64,000 nt of DNA from Ruegeria lacuscaerulensis ITI-1157. GTDB lineage: Bacteria; Pseudomonadota; Alphaproteobacteria; Rhodobacterales; Rhodobacteraceae. Location of the stretch: contig GG704596.1 in the NCBI GenBank assembly GCA_000161775.1, positions 2,492,208 to 2,556,207 of the forward strand. The letters are read 5' to 3'. This document shows positions 1 through 8,509 of this stretch, one piece after another. The notes under the pieces were generated by a model, which was not told the origin of the DNA, searched no databases, and saw nothing but the letters and a program-made list of their open reading frames with translations. How positions within the stretch are numbered: the first letter of the stretch is position 1; each line of letters starts with the position of its first letter. The translations under genes and the position numbers were made by a program.

Positions 1-1
1 G

Positions 2-1087
<1,086 letters not shown>

Positions 1088-1091
1088 GCCG

Positions 1092-1553
1092 ATGGGCGCC
1101 GTCTATTTCTACCACCTGACCCGTCACCCGCTGGAGCACACCTTGCCGGTGCTGCTGGACAAGGCGCGGCAGGCCGGGTGGCGGATTGCCGTGCGGGGCA
1201 CCGACCCCGCGCGGATGGACTGGCTGGACGAAAGGCTGTGGCTGGGCCCCGAGGAATCGTTTCTGCCGCATGGGCGCGCGGGCGGGCCGCATGACGCGAT
1301 GCAGCCCATCCTGCTGACCACCGGACCCGAGGCCGCCAATGACCCGGCCTGTCTGATGGCGGTGGACGGGGCCGAAGTGGCCGCCGACGAGGTGACTGCG
1401 TTGGAGCGGGTCTGCATCCTGTTTGACGGGAACGATCCGCAGGCGCTGGATCATGCGCGGGGGCAGTGGAAGGCGTTGACCGCGGCTGGCTGCGCCGCCC
1501 AGTACTGGTCCGAGGAGTCGGGCCGGTGGGAGAAAAAGGCCGAATCCGGGTGA
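1092..1553 (+). CDS. holC: DNA polymerase III chi subunit
   Basis: Chi subunit of the DNA polymerase III clamp-loader complex; in the family it links the loader to single-strand binding protein. The 153-residue product has the usual size, and the N-terminal pattern VYFYHLTRHPLE and the central WLDERLWL are typical of HolC. The ATG at 1092 follows the pepA stop by four bases, so the two are probably cotranscribed. The C-terminus ends in a charged tail (WEKKAESG). No anomaly seen. Confidence 0.92.
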   Translation: MGAVYFYHLTRHPLEHTLPVLLDKARQAGWRIAVRGTDPARMDWLDERLWLGPEESFLPHGRAGGPHDAMQPILLTTGPEAANDPACLMAVDGAEVAADEVTALERVCILFDGNDPQALDHARGQWKALTAAGCAAQYWSEESGRWEKKAESG

Positions 1554-1561
1554 CGCGGCCA

Positions 1562-1580
1562 CGGGCGGTGCGACCGCCCG
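1562..1580 (+). other. Short hairpin before the aldo/keto reductase gene
   Basis: CGGGCGGT and ACCGCCCG form a perfect 8-bp stem around the three-base loop GCG, eight to nine bases after the holC stop. There is no T tract, so it is not an obvious intrinsic terminator. It could be an RNA-processing or mRNA-stabilising stem between holC and the next gene. Confidence 0.35.
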
Positions 1581-1600
1581 CGAGGACAGGAGAGATTGCA

Positions 1601-2647
1601 ATGAAGATGAAGCCTTTGGGCCGGACGGGTATCGAGGTCTCGGACCTGTGCCTGGGCACGATGACCTTCGGCACCCAGACCGCCGAGGCCGACGCGCATC
1701 GGCAGATGGACACGGCACTGGCGGCGGGGATCAATTTCGTCGATACCGCCGAAATGTACCCGGTGAACCCGGTGTCCAAGGACACGATCGGCCGCACCGA
1801 AGAGATTCTGGGCAATTGGAACGCCGCCCATCCGGCGCGGCGGGCCGAGTATGTTCTGGCGACCAAGCATTCCGGGGAGGGTCTGGCCGCCGTGCGGGAT
1901 GGCGCGCCGATCTCGGCTGCGACCATTCCGGGCGCCGTCGAAGGGTCTCTGCGGCGTCTGCGGACCGACTATATCGATCTCTATCAGTTCCACTGGCCCA
2001 ACCGCGGCAGTTACATGTTTCGGCAGAATTGGGATTACGACCCGTCAGGCGGCGACAGGCAGGCGGTTCTGGACAACATGCGCGAATGCCTCGAGGCGCT
2101 GCAAGTGCAGGTGGACAAGGGCAATATCCGTGCTTTTGGTCTGTCGAACGAAAGCGCCTGGGGCACCGCCCAGTGGCTGCGCCTGTCGGACGAGATGGGG
2201 GCACCACGGGTGGCGTCGGTCCAGAACGAGTATTCCCTGCTTTGCCGCCTGTATGACACCGACATGGCCGAGCTGAGCGCCTATGAGGATGTGGGTCTGC
2301 TGGCGTTCTCGCCGCTGGCCGCCGGATTTCTGACCGGCAAGTACCAGGGCGGGGCGGTGCCCGAGGGATCGCGCATGTCGATCGTGCCGCAGATGGGCGG
2401 GCGCAAGGGCGACCGGGTGTTCGACGCGGTCGAGGCCTATCTGGCGATTGCCGCGAAACACGGGCTGGACCCGGTGCACATGGCGCTGGCTTGGTGCCAG
2501 GCGCGGCCGTTCATGACCTCGGTCATCTTCGGCGCGACCACGCAGGCGCAGCTGGAGCGGATTCTGGAGGGGCGTGATGTCGTGCTTTCGGATGAAGTTT
2601 TCGCCGAGATCAACGCGGCCCATCGCGCGCATCCGATGCCGTATTGA
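1601..2647 (+). CDS. Aldo/keto reductase, Tas-like
   Basis: NADP(H)-dependent aldo/keto reductase, 348 residues, closest in pattern to E. coli Tas (for example DTAEMYPV, GRTEEILGNW, QFHWPNRG). The expected tetrad is visible as D48, Y53, K89 and H131. The ATG at 1601 is preferred over the upstream in-frame codons because it has AGGAGA eight to ten bases upstream and the family begins with a short strand like MKMKPLGRTGIEVS. It lies on the same strand as holC, 47 bases downstream. The natural substrate cannot be read from sequence; E. coli Tas was named for suppression of tyrosine auxotrophy and its substrate is also poorly defined. Confidence 0.88.
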   Translation: MKMKPLGRTGIEVSDLCLGTMTFGTQTAEADAHRQMDTALAAGINFVDTAEMYPVNPVSKDTIGRTEEILGNWNAAHPARRAEYVLATKHSGEGLAAVRDGAPISAATIPGAVEGSLRRLRTDYIDLYQFHWPNRGSYMFRQNWDYDPSGGDRQAVLDNMRECLEALQVQVDKGNIRAFGLSNESAWGTAQWLRLSDEMGAPRVASVQNEYSLLCRLYDTDMAELSAYEDVGLLAFSPLAAGFLTGKYQGGAVPEGSRMSIVPQMGGRKGDRVFDAVEAYLAIAAKHGLDPVHMALAWCQARPFMTSVIFGATTQAQLERILEGRDVVLSDEVFAEINAAHRAHPMPY

Positions 2648-2652
2648 GGGAT

Positions 2653-2713
2653 GGGGGCGCTGCCCCCGTCGCCCTTGGGCGACTCCCCCGGGATATTTTG
2701 AGCCAGATGAAGC
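2653..2713 (+). repeat. Roseobacter-type terminator-like repeat with two stacked hairpins
   Basis: Between the convergent aldo/keto reductase and cdhR-like genes. First stem: GGGGGC / GCCCCC (2653-2658, 2662-2667). Second stem: GTCGCCC / GGGCGAC (2668-2674, 2677-2683) with a TT loop. Then CCCCCGGGATATTTTGAGCC and AGATGAAG. From memory, this G/C block followed by GGATATTTT and a CCAGATGAAG-type tail is a dispersed intergenic element in roseobacter genomes. Only one copy was found here. It probably terminates transcription from both sides. Confidence 0.6.
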
Positions 2714-2722
2714 GTGCGCCCG

Positions 2723-3709
2723 TCAGTGATGGGTGGGCTGGGTGCGCTCTTGTCTGAGGTCGCGGGCGGACTGCCCGTGCGCGGTGCGGAAGGCGCGCGC
2801 GAAGCTGGATTGGGACGTGAACCCCGTGGCCTGCGCCACGTCCATCAGCGGCATGTCGGTGTCGGTGACCAGACGGCGGGCCTCGGCCAGACGCAGTTGC
2901 AGGTAGTGGTCCTGCGGCGTGGTGTTGAGGCGCAGGCGGAATTGCTGCTGCAGGGTGCGCGGGCTGGTTCCCAGGGCCTTTGCGATCTCGGCCAGGGGCA
3001 ACGGGTCGTCCAGCGCGGCCTGCATGATCGCGTTGGCGCGGGCGGTCAGAGCGCTGTGGCGGTGTGGCGCGCCGGTGCGGCTCTGCGGTCTGCCGGGTTC
3101 GGGGGCGCCTTCGTAGAGGAACAGGCCCGAGACTCGGGCCGCAAAGCCGGCGCCGTGGCGTGCCGCGATGATGTGCAGCATCATCTCGACCGCGGGGATC
3201 GCGCCGCCCGAGGTCAGGCGGTTGCCGGACACGGTGAACCGGTCGGGGCGCACGTCGACTTCGGGGAAGCGGCTGGCGAAGGTCTCGAGATCTTCCCAGT
3301 GAGTCGTAGCGGCGTGACCGTCAAGCAGCCCCGCTTCGGCCAGCAGCCAGGGGCCTCCGTCGATGCCCGCCATCGTGGCACCGGTATTGGCGATGCGGCG
3401 CAGCCCGGCCAGCAGGCTGGGGGTGGCGTGGCGCACCAGATTGAACCCCGCGATCACGATCATCAGGTCGCAGTGGTCGAGACGCGCCAGCGGGATGCCC
3501 GGGACTTGCAGCGCGCTGGTCAGCATCGCCGGCTCGGGCGTGGCGGTCACGTAGTCCCAGTCGAAGGCCGGGCGGTCGGCCAGCCGGTTGGCGGCGCGCA
3601 TCGGGTCCACCGCCGAGGCGAAGCTGAGCGTGTTGCACTCGTCCAGCACCAGAACGGCGGTTTTCAGCGCGCGGTGTTCGGGCTGGAGGATGTTTTTTGC
3701 GGATTTCAT
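2723..3709 (-). CDS. cdhR: AraC-family regulator with DJ-1/GATase1-like sensor domain, probable carnitine regulator
   Basis: Transcriptional regulator of 328 residues: an N-terminal class I glutamine amidotransferase-like (DJ-1/PfpI) domain over residues ~10-190, and a C-terminal AraC-type double HTH over ~215-315 (ALGTSPRTLQQQF and ATGFTSQSSFARAF are the recognition-helix regions). This is the GlxA/GbdR/CdhR architecture. In Pseudomonas aeruginosa CdhR activates carnitine dehydrogenase genes. The divergent neighbours here are carnitine catabolic genes, which is the main reason for the name. The ATG at 3709 was chosen; a TTG at 3733 would add eight residues, and neither has a strong ribosome site. 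Confidence 0.82.
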   Translation of the reverse strand: MKSAKNILQPEHRALKTAVLVLDECNTLSFASAVDPMRAANRLADRPAFDWDYVTATPEPAMLTSALQVPGIPLARLDHCDLMIVIAGFNLVRHATPSLLAGLRRIANTGATMAGIDGGPWLLAEAGLLDGHAATTHWEDLETFASRFPEVDVRPDRFTVSGNRLTSGGAIPAVEMMLHIIAARHGAGFAARVSGLFLYEGAPEPGRPQSRTGAPHRHSALTARANAIMQAALDDPLPLAEIAKALGTSPRTLQQQFRLRLNTTPQDHYLQLRLAEARRLVTDTDMPLMDVAQATGFTSQSSFARAFRTAHGQSARDLRQERTQPTHH

Positions 3710-3723
3710 CAAGTCTGATTCGC

Positions 3724-3770
3724 ATTCTGGCAAGTTGTCTGGTCAAGGCTGCGCCAGAGTCGGGGCCAGA
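3724..3770. promoter_or_regulatory. Cluster of TCTGG/CCAGA half-sites, candidate CdhR operator
   Basis: In the divergent spacer between the cdhR-like gene and the cleavage-enzyme gene there are four TCTGG-type half-sites in 47 bases: TTCTGG at 3725, TCTGG at 3738, and CCAGA at 3754 and 3766. Two point each way, so they form nested inverted pairs. This is the pattern expected for an AraC-family protein binding between divergent promoters. The assignment is inference from position and symmetry. Confidence 0.35.
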
Positions 3771-3842
3771 CGCAAATCGGAATCCGGGGAGAAGCCTGGG
3801 GAAAACCCATGGCGAAGCCCGGTATAACCTGGGGATAACACC

Positions 3843-4757
3843 ATGCCTTTGGAAATGAACCGCGAAGTCTTCATCACCTGCGCCGTGACTGGCTCGGGCG
3901 GGACGCAGGATCGCAGCCCTCATGTGCCGCGTTCGCCCAAGCAGATCGCTGACAGCGCCATCGCGGCGGCCAAGGCCGGGGCGGCAGTGGTGCATTGCCA
4001 TGTGCGTGACCCGGAAACCGGCGCGCCCAGCCGCCGTCTGGACCTGTATCGCGAGGTGACGGACCGCATCCGCGACGCCGAGGTGGACGTGGTTCTGAAC
4101 CTGACCGCCGGCATGGGCGGTGACATCGTGTTCGGCGGGGTCGAAGCCCCGTTTCCCGTGGCTGAGGGGACCGACATGATCGGTGCCTCGGAACGCGTGG
4201 CCCATGTGGCCGAGTGTCTGCCCGAGATCTGCACGTTGGATTGCGGCACCATGAACTTTGCCGAGGCCGACTATGTTATGACCAACACGCCGGGCGCGTT
4301 GCGGGCGATGGGGCAGATGATGACCGACCTCGGCGTGAAGCCCGAGATCGAGGCCTTTGACACCGGTCATCTGTGGTTCGCCAAGCAACTGGTGAAAGAG
4401 GGCGTTCTGGCCCCGAATGCCCTGGTGCAGCTGTGTATGGGCGTTCCGTGGGGCGCGCCGGATGACCTGAACACCTTCATGGCGATGGTGAACAACGTCC
4501 CCGACGACTGGACCTTCAGTGCGTTCTCGCTGGGACGGCATCAGATGGCCTATGTGGCGGCCTCGGTTCTGGCGGGCGGCAACGTGCGCGTGGGGCTCGA
4601 GGACAACCTGTGGCTGGACAAGGGGGTGCTGGCCGAAAACTGGCAACTGGTCGAGCGCGCGGGAACGATCATCGAGAACTTGGGCGCGCGGGTGATCGGA
4701 CCGGCTGAGGTGCGCGAGAAGTTGGGATTGGTCAAACGGGCGCCTGTGGCGACCTGA
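3843..4757 (+). CDS. cdhC: Beta-keto acid cleavage enzyme (BKACE, DUF849), probable 3-dehydrocarnitine cleavage
   Basis: Zinc-dependent beta-keto acid cleavage family enzyme, 304 residues. BKACE enzymes condense a 3-keto acid with acetyl-CoA and split it; the carnitine-type member yields betainyl-CoA and acetoacetate from 3-dehydrocarnitine. The metal-binding HCH is at H51/H53 (VVHCHVRDPETG), with the conserved NLTAGMGGD following. Substrate assignment rests on the next gene being carnitine 3-dehydrogenase fused to a thioesterase. The ATG at 3843 was used; a second in-frame ATG (MNREVFITCAVTG, at 3855) is also a plausible start. It is first in the operon and divergent from the cdhR-like gene. 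Confidence 0.85.
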   Translation: MPLEMNREVFITCAVTGSGGTQDRSPHVPRSPKQIADSAIAAAKAGAAVVHCHVRDPETGAPSRRLDLYREVTDRIRDAEVDVVLNLTAGMGGDIVFGGVEAPFPVAEGTDMIGASERVAHVAECLPEICTLDCGTMNFAEADYVMTNTPGALRAMGQMMTDLGVKPEIEAFDTGHLWFAKQLVKEGVLAPNALVQLCMGVPWGAPDDLNTFMAMVNNVPDDWTFSAFSLGRHQMAYVAASVLAGGNVRVGLEDNLWLDKGVLAENWQLVERAGTIIENLGARVIGPAEVREKLGLVKRAPVAT

Positions 4758-4838
4758 CAGGCGGGGCGACCCTCAGAAGTTTTGTCGAACAACGATGGCC
4801 CTTGGTGCGGCGTGAACGTTCGGGGCGAAGGAGAGAAG

Positions 4839-6302
4839 ATGAATACGGCAGCGATCATCGGTGGTGGCGTGATCGGCGGCGGATGGGCCGCGCGGTTTCT
4901 GCTGAATGGTTGGGACGTGCGGGTGTTCGACCCGGACCCCGAGGCCGAGCGCAAGATCGGCGAGGTCCTGGACAACGCGCGGCGGTCGCTGCCCGGGCTG
5001 AGCGATGTGCCGCTGCCGCCCGAAGGCGCGTTGAGCTTTCATGCCGACATGGCCGACGCGGTGCAGGGGGCAACGTGGATACAGGAGAGCGTGCCCGAGC
5101 GGCTGGACCTGAAGCTGAAGGTTTACAAGGGGCTGCAGGAGGCCTGTGATCCGGCTGCGATCATCGGATCCTCGACCAGCGGGTTCAAGCCGTCGGAATT
5201 GCAGGAAGGCGCCCTGCGGCCCGAACAGATCGTGGTGACGCACCCGTTCAACCCGGTCTATCTGCTGCCGCTGGTCGAACTGGTGCCCTCGGCCGCCAAC
5301 CCGCCCGAACTGGCCGCGCAGGCCAAGGATGTGTTGCGCTCGGTCGGATTCTTCCCGCTGCAGGTCCGCAAGGAAATCGACGCGCATATCGCCGACCGGT
5401 TCCTCGAAGCCGTCTGGCGCGAGGCGCTGTGGCTGGTCAAGGACGGCGTGGCCACGACCGAGGAGGTGGACGAGGCGATCCGCATGGGTTTTGGCATCCG
5501 CTGGGCGCAGATGGGCCTGTTCGAGACCTATCGCGTGGCCGGGGGCGAGGCGGGGATGCGGCATTTCATGGCCCAGTTCGGCCCGGCCCTGAAATGGCCC
5601 TGGACCAAGCTGATGGACGTGCCTGACTTCACCGACGATTTGGTCGACATGATCGCCGACCAGTCGGACGCGCAGTCGGGGATGCACTCGATCCGCGAGT
5701 TGGAGCGCATTCGCGACAACAATCTAGTGGGAATGATGCGGGCCTTGAAGGCGCGCGACTGGGGCGCGGGGGCAGTGCTGAACCAGCATGACGCGCTGCT
5801 GAAGCCGGGCGCCCTACCGACTCTGGATCAGGCGGATCTGAGCCAGCCGATCCTGACGCTGGCCCGCGCGGTGCCGCTGGACTGGACCGACTACAACGGT
5901 CACATGAACGAGGCGCGGTATCTCGAGGCCTTTGCCGCCGCCACAGACCGTTTCATGGAGATCATCGGCTGCGATGCCGACTACATCGCCTCGGGCGGAA
6001 GCTATTTCACCGCTGAAAATCACATCCGGTATCTGGACGAGGCCCATGCCGGGGCGAAAATCGAAGTGCGCACGCAGATGCTGTTGGGGCAGGGCAAGAA
6101 GCTGCACCTGTTCCACAGCCTGTACGAGGGCGACAAACTGCTCGCCACGGGCGAGAGCTTTCTGCTGCATGTCAGCCTGGAAACCCGTCGGCCCTGTGCG
6201 CCGTCGCCGCAGATCGAGGCGGCCATGGCCCGCATCGCCGAAGCGCAGGCCGGGTTGCCCTATCCCGAGGGCGCAGGGGCGGCGATCCGCAAACCGGTAT
6301 GA
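4839..6302 (+). CDS. Carnitine 3-dehydrogenase fused to betainyl-CoA thioesterase
   Basis: Two-domain enzyme of 487 residues. Residues 1-~320 are a 3-hydroxyacyl-CoA dehydrogenase-type L-carnitine dehydrogenase: NAD-binding GGGVIGGGWAARF at 8-20 and the THPFNP motif with catalytic H135. Residues ~335-470 are a hotdog-fold thioesterase (DWTDYNGHMNEARYLE at ~348-363). In Pseudomonas these are separate proteins, CdhA and CdhB. The pair oxidises carnitine to 3-dehydrocarnitine and, after the cleavage step, hydrolyses betainyl-CoA to glycine betaine. The start at 4839 has GGAGAG just upstream; a longer in-frame extension to 4782 lacks this. The stop overlaps the next start (ATGA), so the genes are coupled. 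Confidence 0.9.
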   Translation: MNTAAIIGGGVIGGGWAARFLLNGWDVRVFDPDPEAERKIGEVLDNARRSLPGLSDVPLPPEGALSFHADMADAVQGATWIQESVPERLDLKLKVYKGLQEACDPAAIIGSSTSGFKPSELQEGALRPEQIVVTHPFNPVYLLPLVELVPSAANPPELAAQAKDVLRSVGFFPLQVRKEIDAHIADRFLEAVWREALWLVKDGVATTEEVDEAIRMGFGIRWAQMGLFETYRVAGGEAGMRHFMAQFGPALKWPWTKLMDVPDFTDDLVDMIADQSDAQSGMHSIRELERIRDNNLVGMMRALKARDWGAGAVLNQHDALLKPGALPTLDQADLSQPILTLARAVPLDWTDYNGHMNEARYLEAFAAATDRFMEIIGCDADYIASGGSYFTAENHIRYLDEAHAGAKIEVRTQMLLGQGKKLHLFHSLYEGDKLLATGESFLLHVSLETRRPCAPSPQIEAAMARIAEAQAGLPYPEGAGAAIRKPV

Positions 6303-7060
6303 CCGGGCGGGTTCTGATCACCGCCGGTGCCTCGGGCGTGGGGCGCGCGATGGCCGAGGCGTTCGACGCCGCGGGCGCGCAGGTCTGGGTGGCGGATGTG
6401 GACGCGGCTGCGCTACAGGCCTGCCCGGATCACTGGGGGCGGTCGCAGGCCGATGTGTCGGATGAGGCCGCCGTCGCAGCCCTGTTCGACGAGATCACGG
6501 CGCAGTGGGGCGGTTTGGACGTTCTGTGCGCGAATGCGGGTATCGCGGGGCCGACTGCATTGATCGAGGATGTGGCGCTAAGCGATTGGCAAAAATGTAT
6601 TTCCGTCAATCTGGATGGGGTGTTTCTGTGCGCGAAATACGCAGCACCGATGCTCAAACGGCAGGGGCGCGGCGTGGTGCTGATCACATCCTCGACCGCC
6701 GGGCAGTACGGCTATCCCAACCGTGCGCCCTATGCGGCGGCGAAATGGGCGGTGATCGGGCTGGGCAAGACCCTGGCGATGGAGCTGGGGCCGCACGGCG
6801 TGCGCTGCAACGTCATCTGCCCCGGCGCGGTGGAAGGCCCGCGGATGGAGGGCGTATTGCAACGCGAAGCGGCCGCCAAGGGCATGACCCGGGATCAGGT
6901 CTATCAGGGCTATGCGGCGGGTACTTCGATGGGCCGCTTCGTCGAAGCGCATGACATTGCCGCCATGGCGGTTTTCCTGGCCTCGGATGCGGCGCGGTTG
7001 GTGTCGGGGCAGGTCATCGCCGTCGATGGGCACACCGTGAACCCCGACCCCAAGCTCTAG
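6299..7060 (+). CDS. SDR family oxidoreductase of the carnitine operon
   Basis: Classical short-chain dehydrogenase/reductase of 253 residues. The nucleotide-binding turn TAGASGVGRAM is at the N-terminus, CANAG near residue 77-81, S131/S132, and the catalytic pair Y145 and K149 (PYAAAKW). The start overlaps the stop of the carnitine dehydrogenase fusion by four bases, so it is the third gene of that operon. It has no established step in the carnitine to betaine route: acetoacetate/3-hydroxybutyrate interconversion or handling of D-carnitine are possibilities, but the substrate cannot be read from sequence. Its stop codon shares bases with the stop of the convergent next gene. Confidence 0.85.
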   Translation: MTGRVLITAGASGVGRAMAEAFDAAGAQVWVADVDAAALQACPDHWGRSQADVSDEAAVAALFDEITAQWGGLDVLCANAGIAGPTALIEDVALSDWQKCISVNLDGVFLCAKYAAPMLKRQGRGVVLITSSTAGQYGYPNRAPYAAAKWAVIGLGKTLAMELGPHGVRCNVICPGAVEGPRMEGVLQREAAAKGMTRDQVYQGYAAGTSMGRFVEAHDIAAMAVFLASDAARLVSGQVIAVDGHTVNPDPKL

Positions 7061-7239
7061 CCCTGGTTGGGGCCGCGCATCTGGCGGATCGAGGCGCGAA
7101 CAGCCTGCCAGTTCTGTGCCTCTTCCACGTTTCCGGCGGCTTCGTATTCGCGGGCTTTCTGGGCGGCTTCGGCCTCGGCCTTGTCGCCATGCGCCGAGTA
7201 GAGGGCGCGTGCGTATTGAGCGGTTTTGAGAGCGTCCAT
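7057..7239 (-). CDS. Small conserved helical protein, function unknown
   Basis: A 60-residue, alanine-, glutamate- and glutamine-rich protein, probably almost fully helical (QYARALYSAHGDKAEAEAAQ, VEEAQNWQAVRASIRQM). The start at 7239 is well supported by AAAGGAGG upstream, whereas the longer frame to 7332 has nothing comparable. No cysteine, membrane segment or signal peptide. From memory similar short proteins occur in other Rhodobacteraceae, but no function is known to me. It is convergent with the carnitine-operon SDR and shares the CTAG that forms both stop codons. Confidence 0.7.
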   Translation of the reverse strand: MDALKTAQYARALYSAHGDKAEAEAAQKAREYEAAGNVEEAQNWQAVRASIRQMRGPNQG

Positions 7240-7328
7240 TCCTGATATCCTCCTTTGGGTCGGATCGTTCGGATTTTCGCACATCTCAATATAGGGGATC
7301 GGGCGGGAAATTGCACCCATTGGCTGGG

Positions 7329-8195
7329 TCACCCCGCCGAAATCGCGGCGCGCAGCTGGCGCAGGTGGGTCGGGAAATCCCGCGCGGTCAGATCAGCTTC
7401 GCGGACCAAAGTATCGAAATGGCGCGTAAAAATCTCGATCCGGTCCCGGTCGCGAAAGGCCATGTAGTGGCTGCCGGCATAGAACACACAAAGCAGTGGA
7501 CCAAAGATGGTGACCGGCGCGGAATAGAGCCGCTTGGCATCGAACAGGTAGATGCGCATGCGCGGATACAGCTGTTCGCACAGTTCCAGCATGTGGTCGA
7601 TCTGGTCCAGCCGCACCTGCAGGGGCAGCCCGTCATAATAGCCAATGCCATGGGCAAAGCTGTGAATCTCATACAGCGGCATGGCGATTTCATAGTCGGA
7701 CTGGGCCCCGCGCATCCAGGTCAGGCGGTCCTCGGAGGCGCCGATGGCCTGGTCGGCGGTTCGGCCCAGATGCGGCGCGTATTCCCATTCCAGCACGGCG
7801 CGGGTTTTCAGCATGTCGGGCAGGGTGGCCGGAACATAGCGGATCTTGTAGCCGGCGGCCTCCTGATGCCATTCAAAGATGCGCTCGTCGACCAGGGCGC
7901 GGGGGGCCTCGGTCATGGTCAGAGAACTGGCCAGCAGCTCGGCCGCGCTCTCGGGTCGATTCGAGAGGCTGAGCAGCCAATCCGCCGACACTCCCAGAGC
8001 CGAGGCGCAGCTGCCCACCACATGGGCGTTGGGCAGGCGCGCGCCCGAATCGGTCAGCAACTGGGACACGGTCGAGCGATCGACCCCGATGGTGCGCGCC
8101 AGCGCGCTTTGGCTCATCTTCCGCTGGTCCATGGCGCGGTTCAAGCGCAGGCGGAACTGCGCGGCGCGGTCTCGTTTGTCGAAATTTTCCTGCAT
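7329..8195 (-). CDS. XRE-family HTH transcriptional regulator
   Basis: A 288-residue protein with an XRE-type HTH in the first ~75 residues (MSQSALARTIGVDRSTVSQLL is the recognition unit) and a ~200-residue C-terminal domain rich in aromatic residues that I do not recognise, presumably ligand-binding or dimerising. It is divergent from a DUF2061 protein and a fatty acid desaturase with a spacer of 110 bases, which suggests it controls them. A short inverted repeat overlaps its own leader, pointing to autoregulation. The ligand is unknown. Confidence 0.85.
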   Translation of the reverse strand: MQENFDKRDRAAQFRLRLNRAMDQRKMSQSALARTIGVDRSTVSQLLTDSGARLPNAHVVGSCASALGVSADWLLSLSNRPESAAELLASSLTMTEAPRALVDERIFEWHQEAAGYKIRYVPATLPDMLKTRAVLEWEYAPHLGRTADQAIGASEDRLTWMRGAQSDYEIAMPLYEIHSFAHGIGYYDGLPLQVRLDQIDHMLELCEQLYPRMRIYLFDAKRLYSAPVTIFGPLLCVFYAGSHYMAFRDRDRIEIFTRHFDTLVREADLTARDFPTHLRQLRAAISAG

Positions 8196-8212
8196 GTGAT
8201 GATAAATATCAC
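8196..8212. promoter_or_regulatory. Inverted repeat at the XRE regulator start, candidate operator
   Basis: GTGAT and ATCAC arms with a seven-base AT-rich spacer lie directly before the start codon of the XRE regulator (start codon at 8193-8195). Position and symmetry fit an autoregulatory site for an HTH dimer. The spacer region also faces the DUF2061-desaturase pair. No experimental motif is known to me. Confidence 0.4.
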
Positions 8213-8305
8213 GGTCGATGAGATTTGTTAATCATATTCGGAATTCTCGACAAGGCCGGCGACAGGTAACGCTTGTGTGAAAAGCAAAAAAGACTGGGGA
8301 CCGGA

Positions 8306-8509
8306 ATGGAAACGCGGCGAAAATCTGTCGTGAAGGCAATCATTTGGAATGCGATGGGCCTTGCGGTCATGACCGTGGTTGGGCTGGTCGCCACCGGCTC
8401 GGCCGCTATCGGTGGAGCATTGGCGGTGGTGAACACGGCCATCGGGTTGACGCTCTACGTGATTTACGAACGCATCTGGGCCGGAATTTCCTGGGGGCGG
8501 CATGGCTGA
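8306..8509 (+). CDS. DUF2061 small membrane protein
   Basis: A 67-residue protein with two hydrophobic segments (AMGLAVMTVVGLVATGSAAI and ALAVVNTAIGLTLYVIY) ending in YERIWAGISWGR, the DUF2061 pattern. The ATG at 8306 is preferred; the frame extends to a TTG at 8273 without good support. Its 3' end overlaps the desaturase start by eight bases, so the two are translationally coupled. Biochemical role unknown; coupling suggests it assists or modulates the desaturase in the membrane. Confidence 0.75.
   Translation: METRRKSVVKAIIWNAMGLAVMTVVGLVATGSAAIGGALAVVNTAIGLTLYVIYERIWAGISWGRHG

Noticed and set aside
3321..4646. A 441-codon minus-strand open frame over the carnitine cleavage gene
   Set aside because: It is antisense to a clear BKACE gene and has no recognisable protein pattern.
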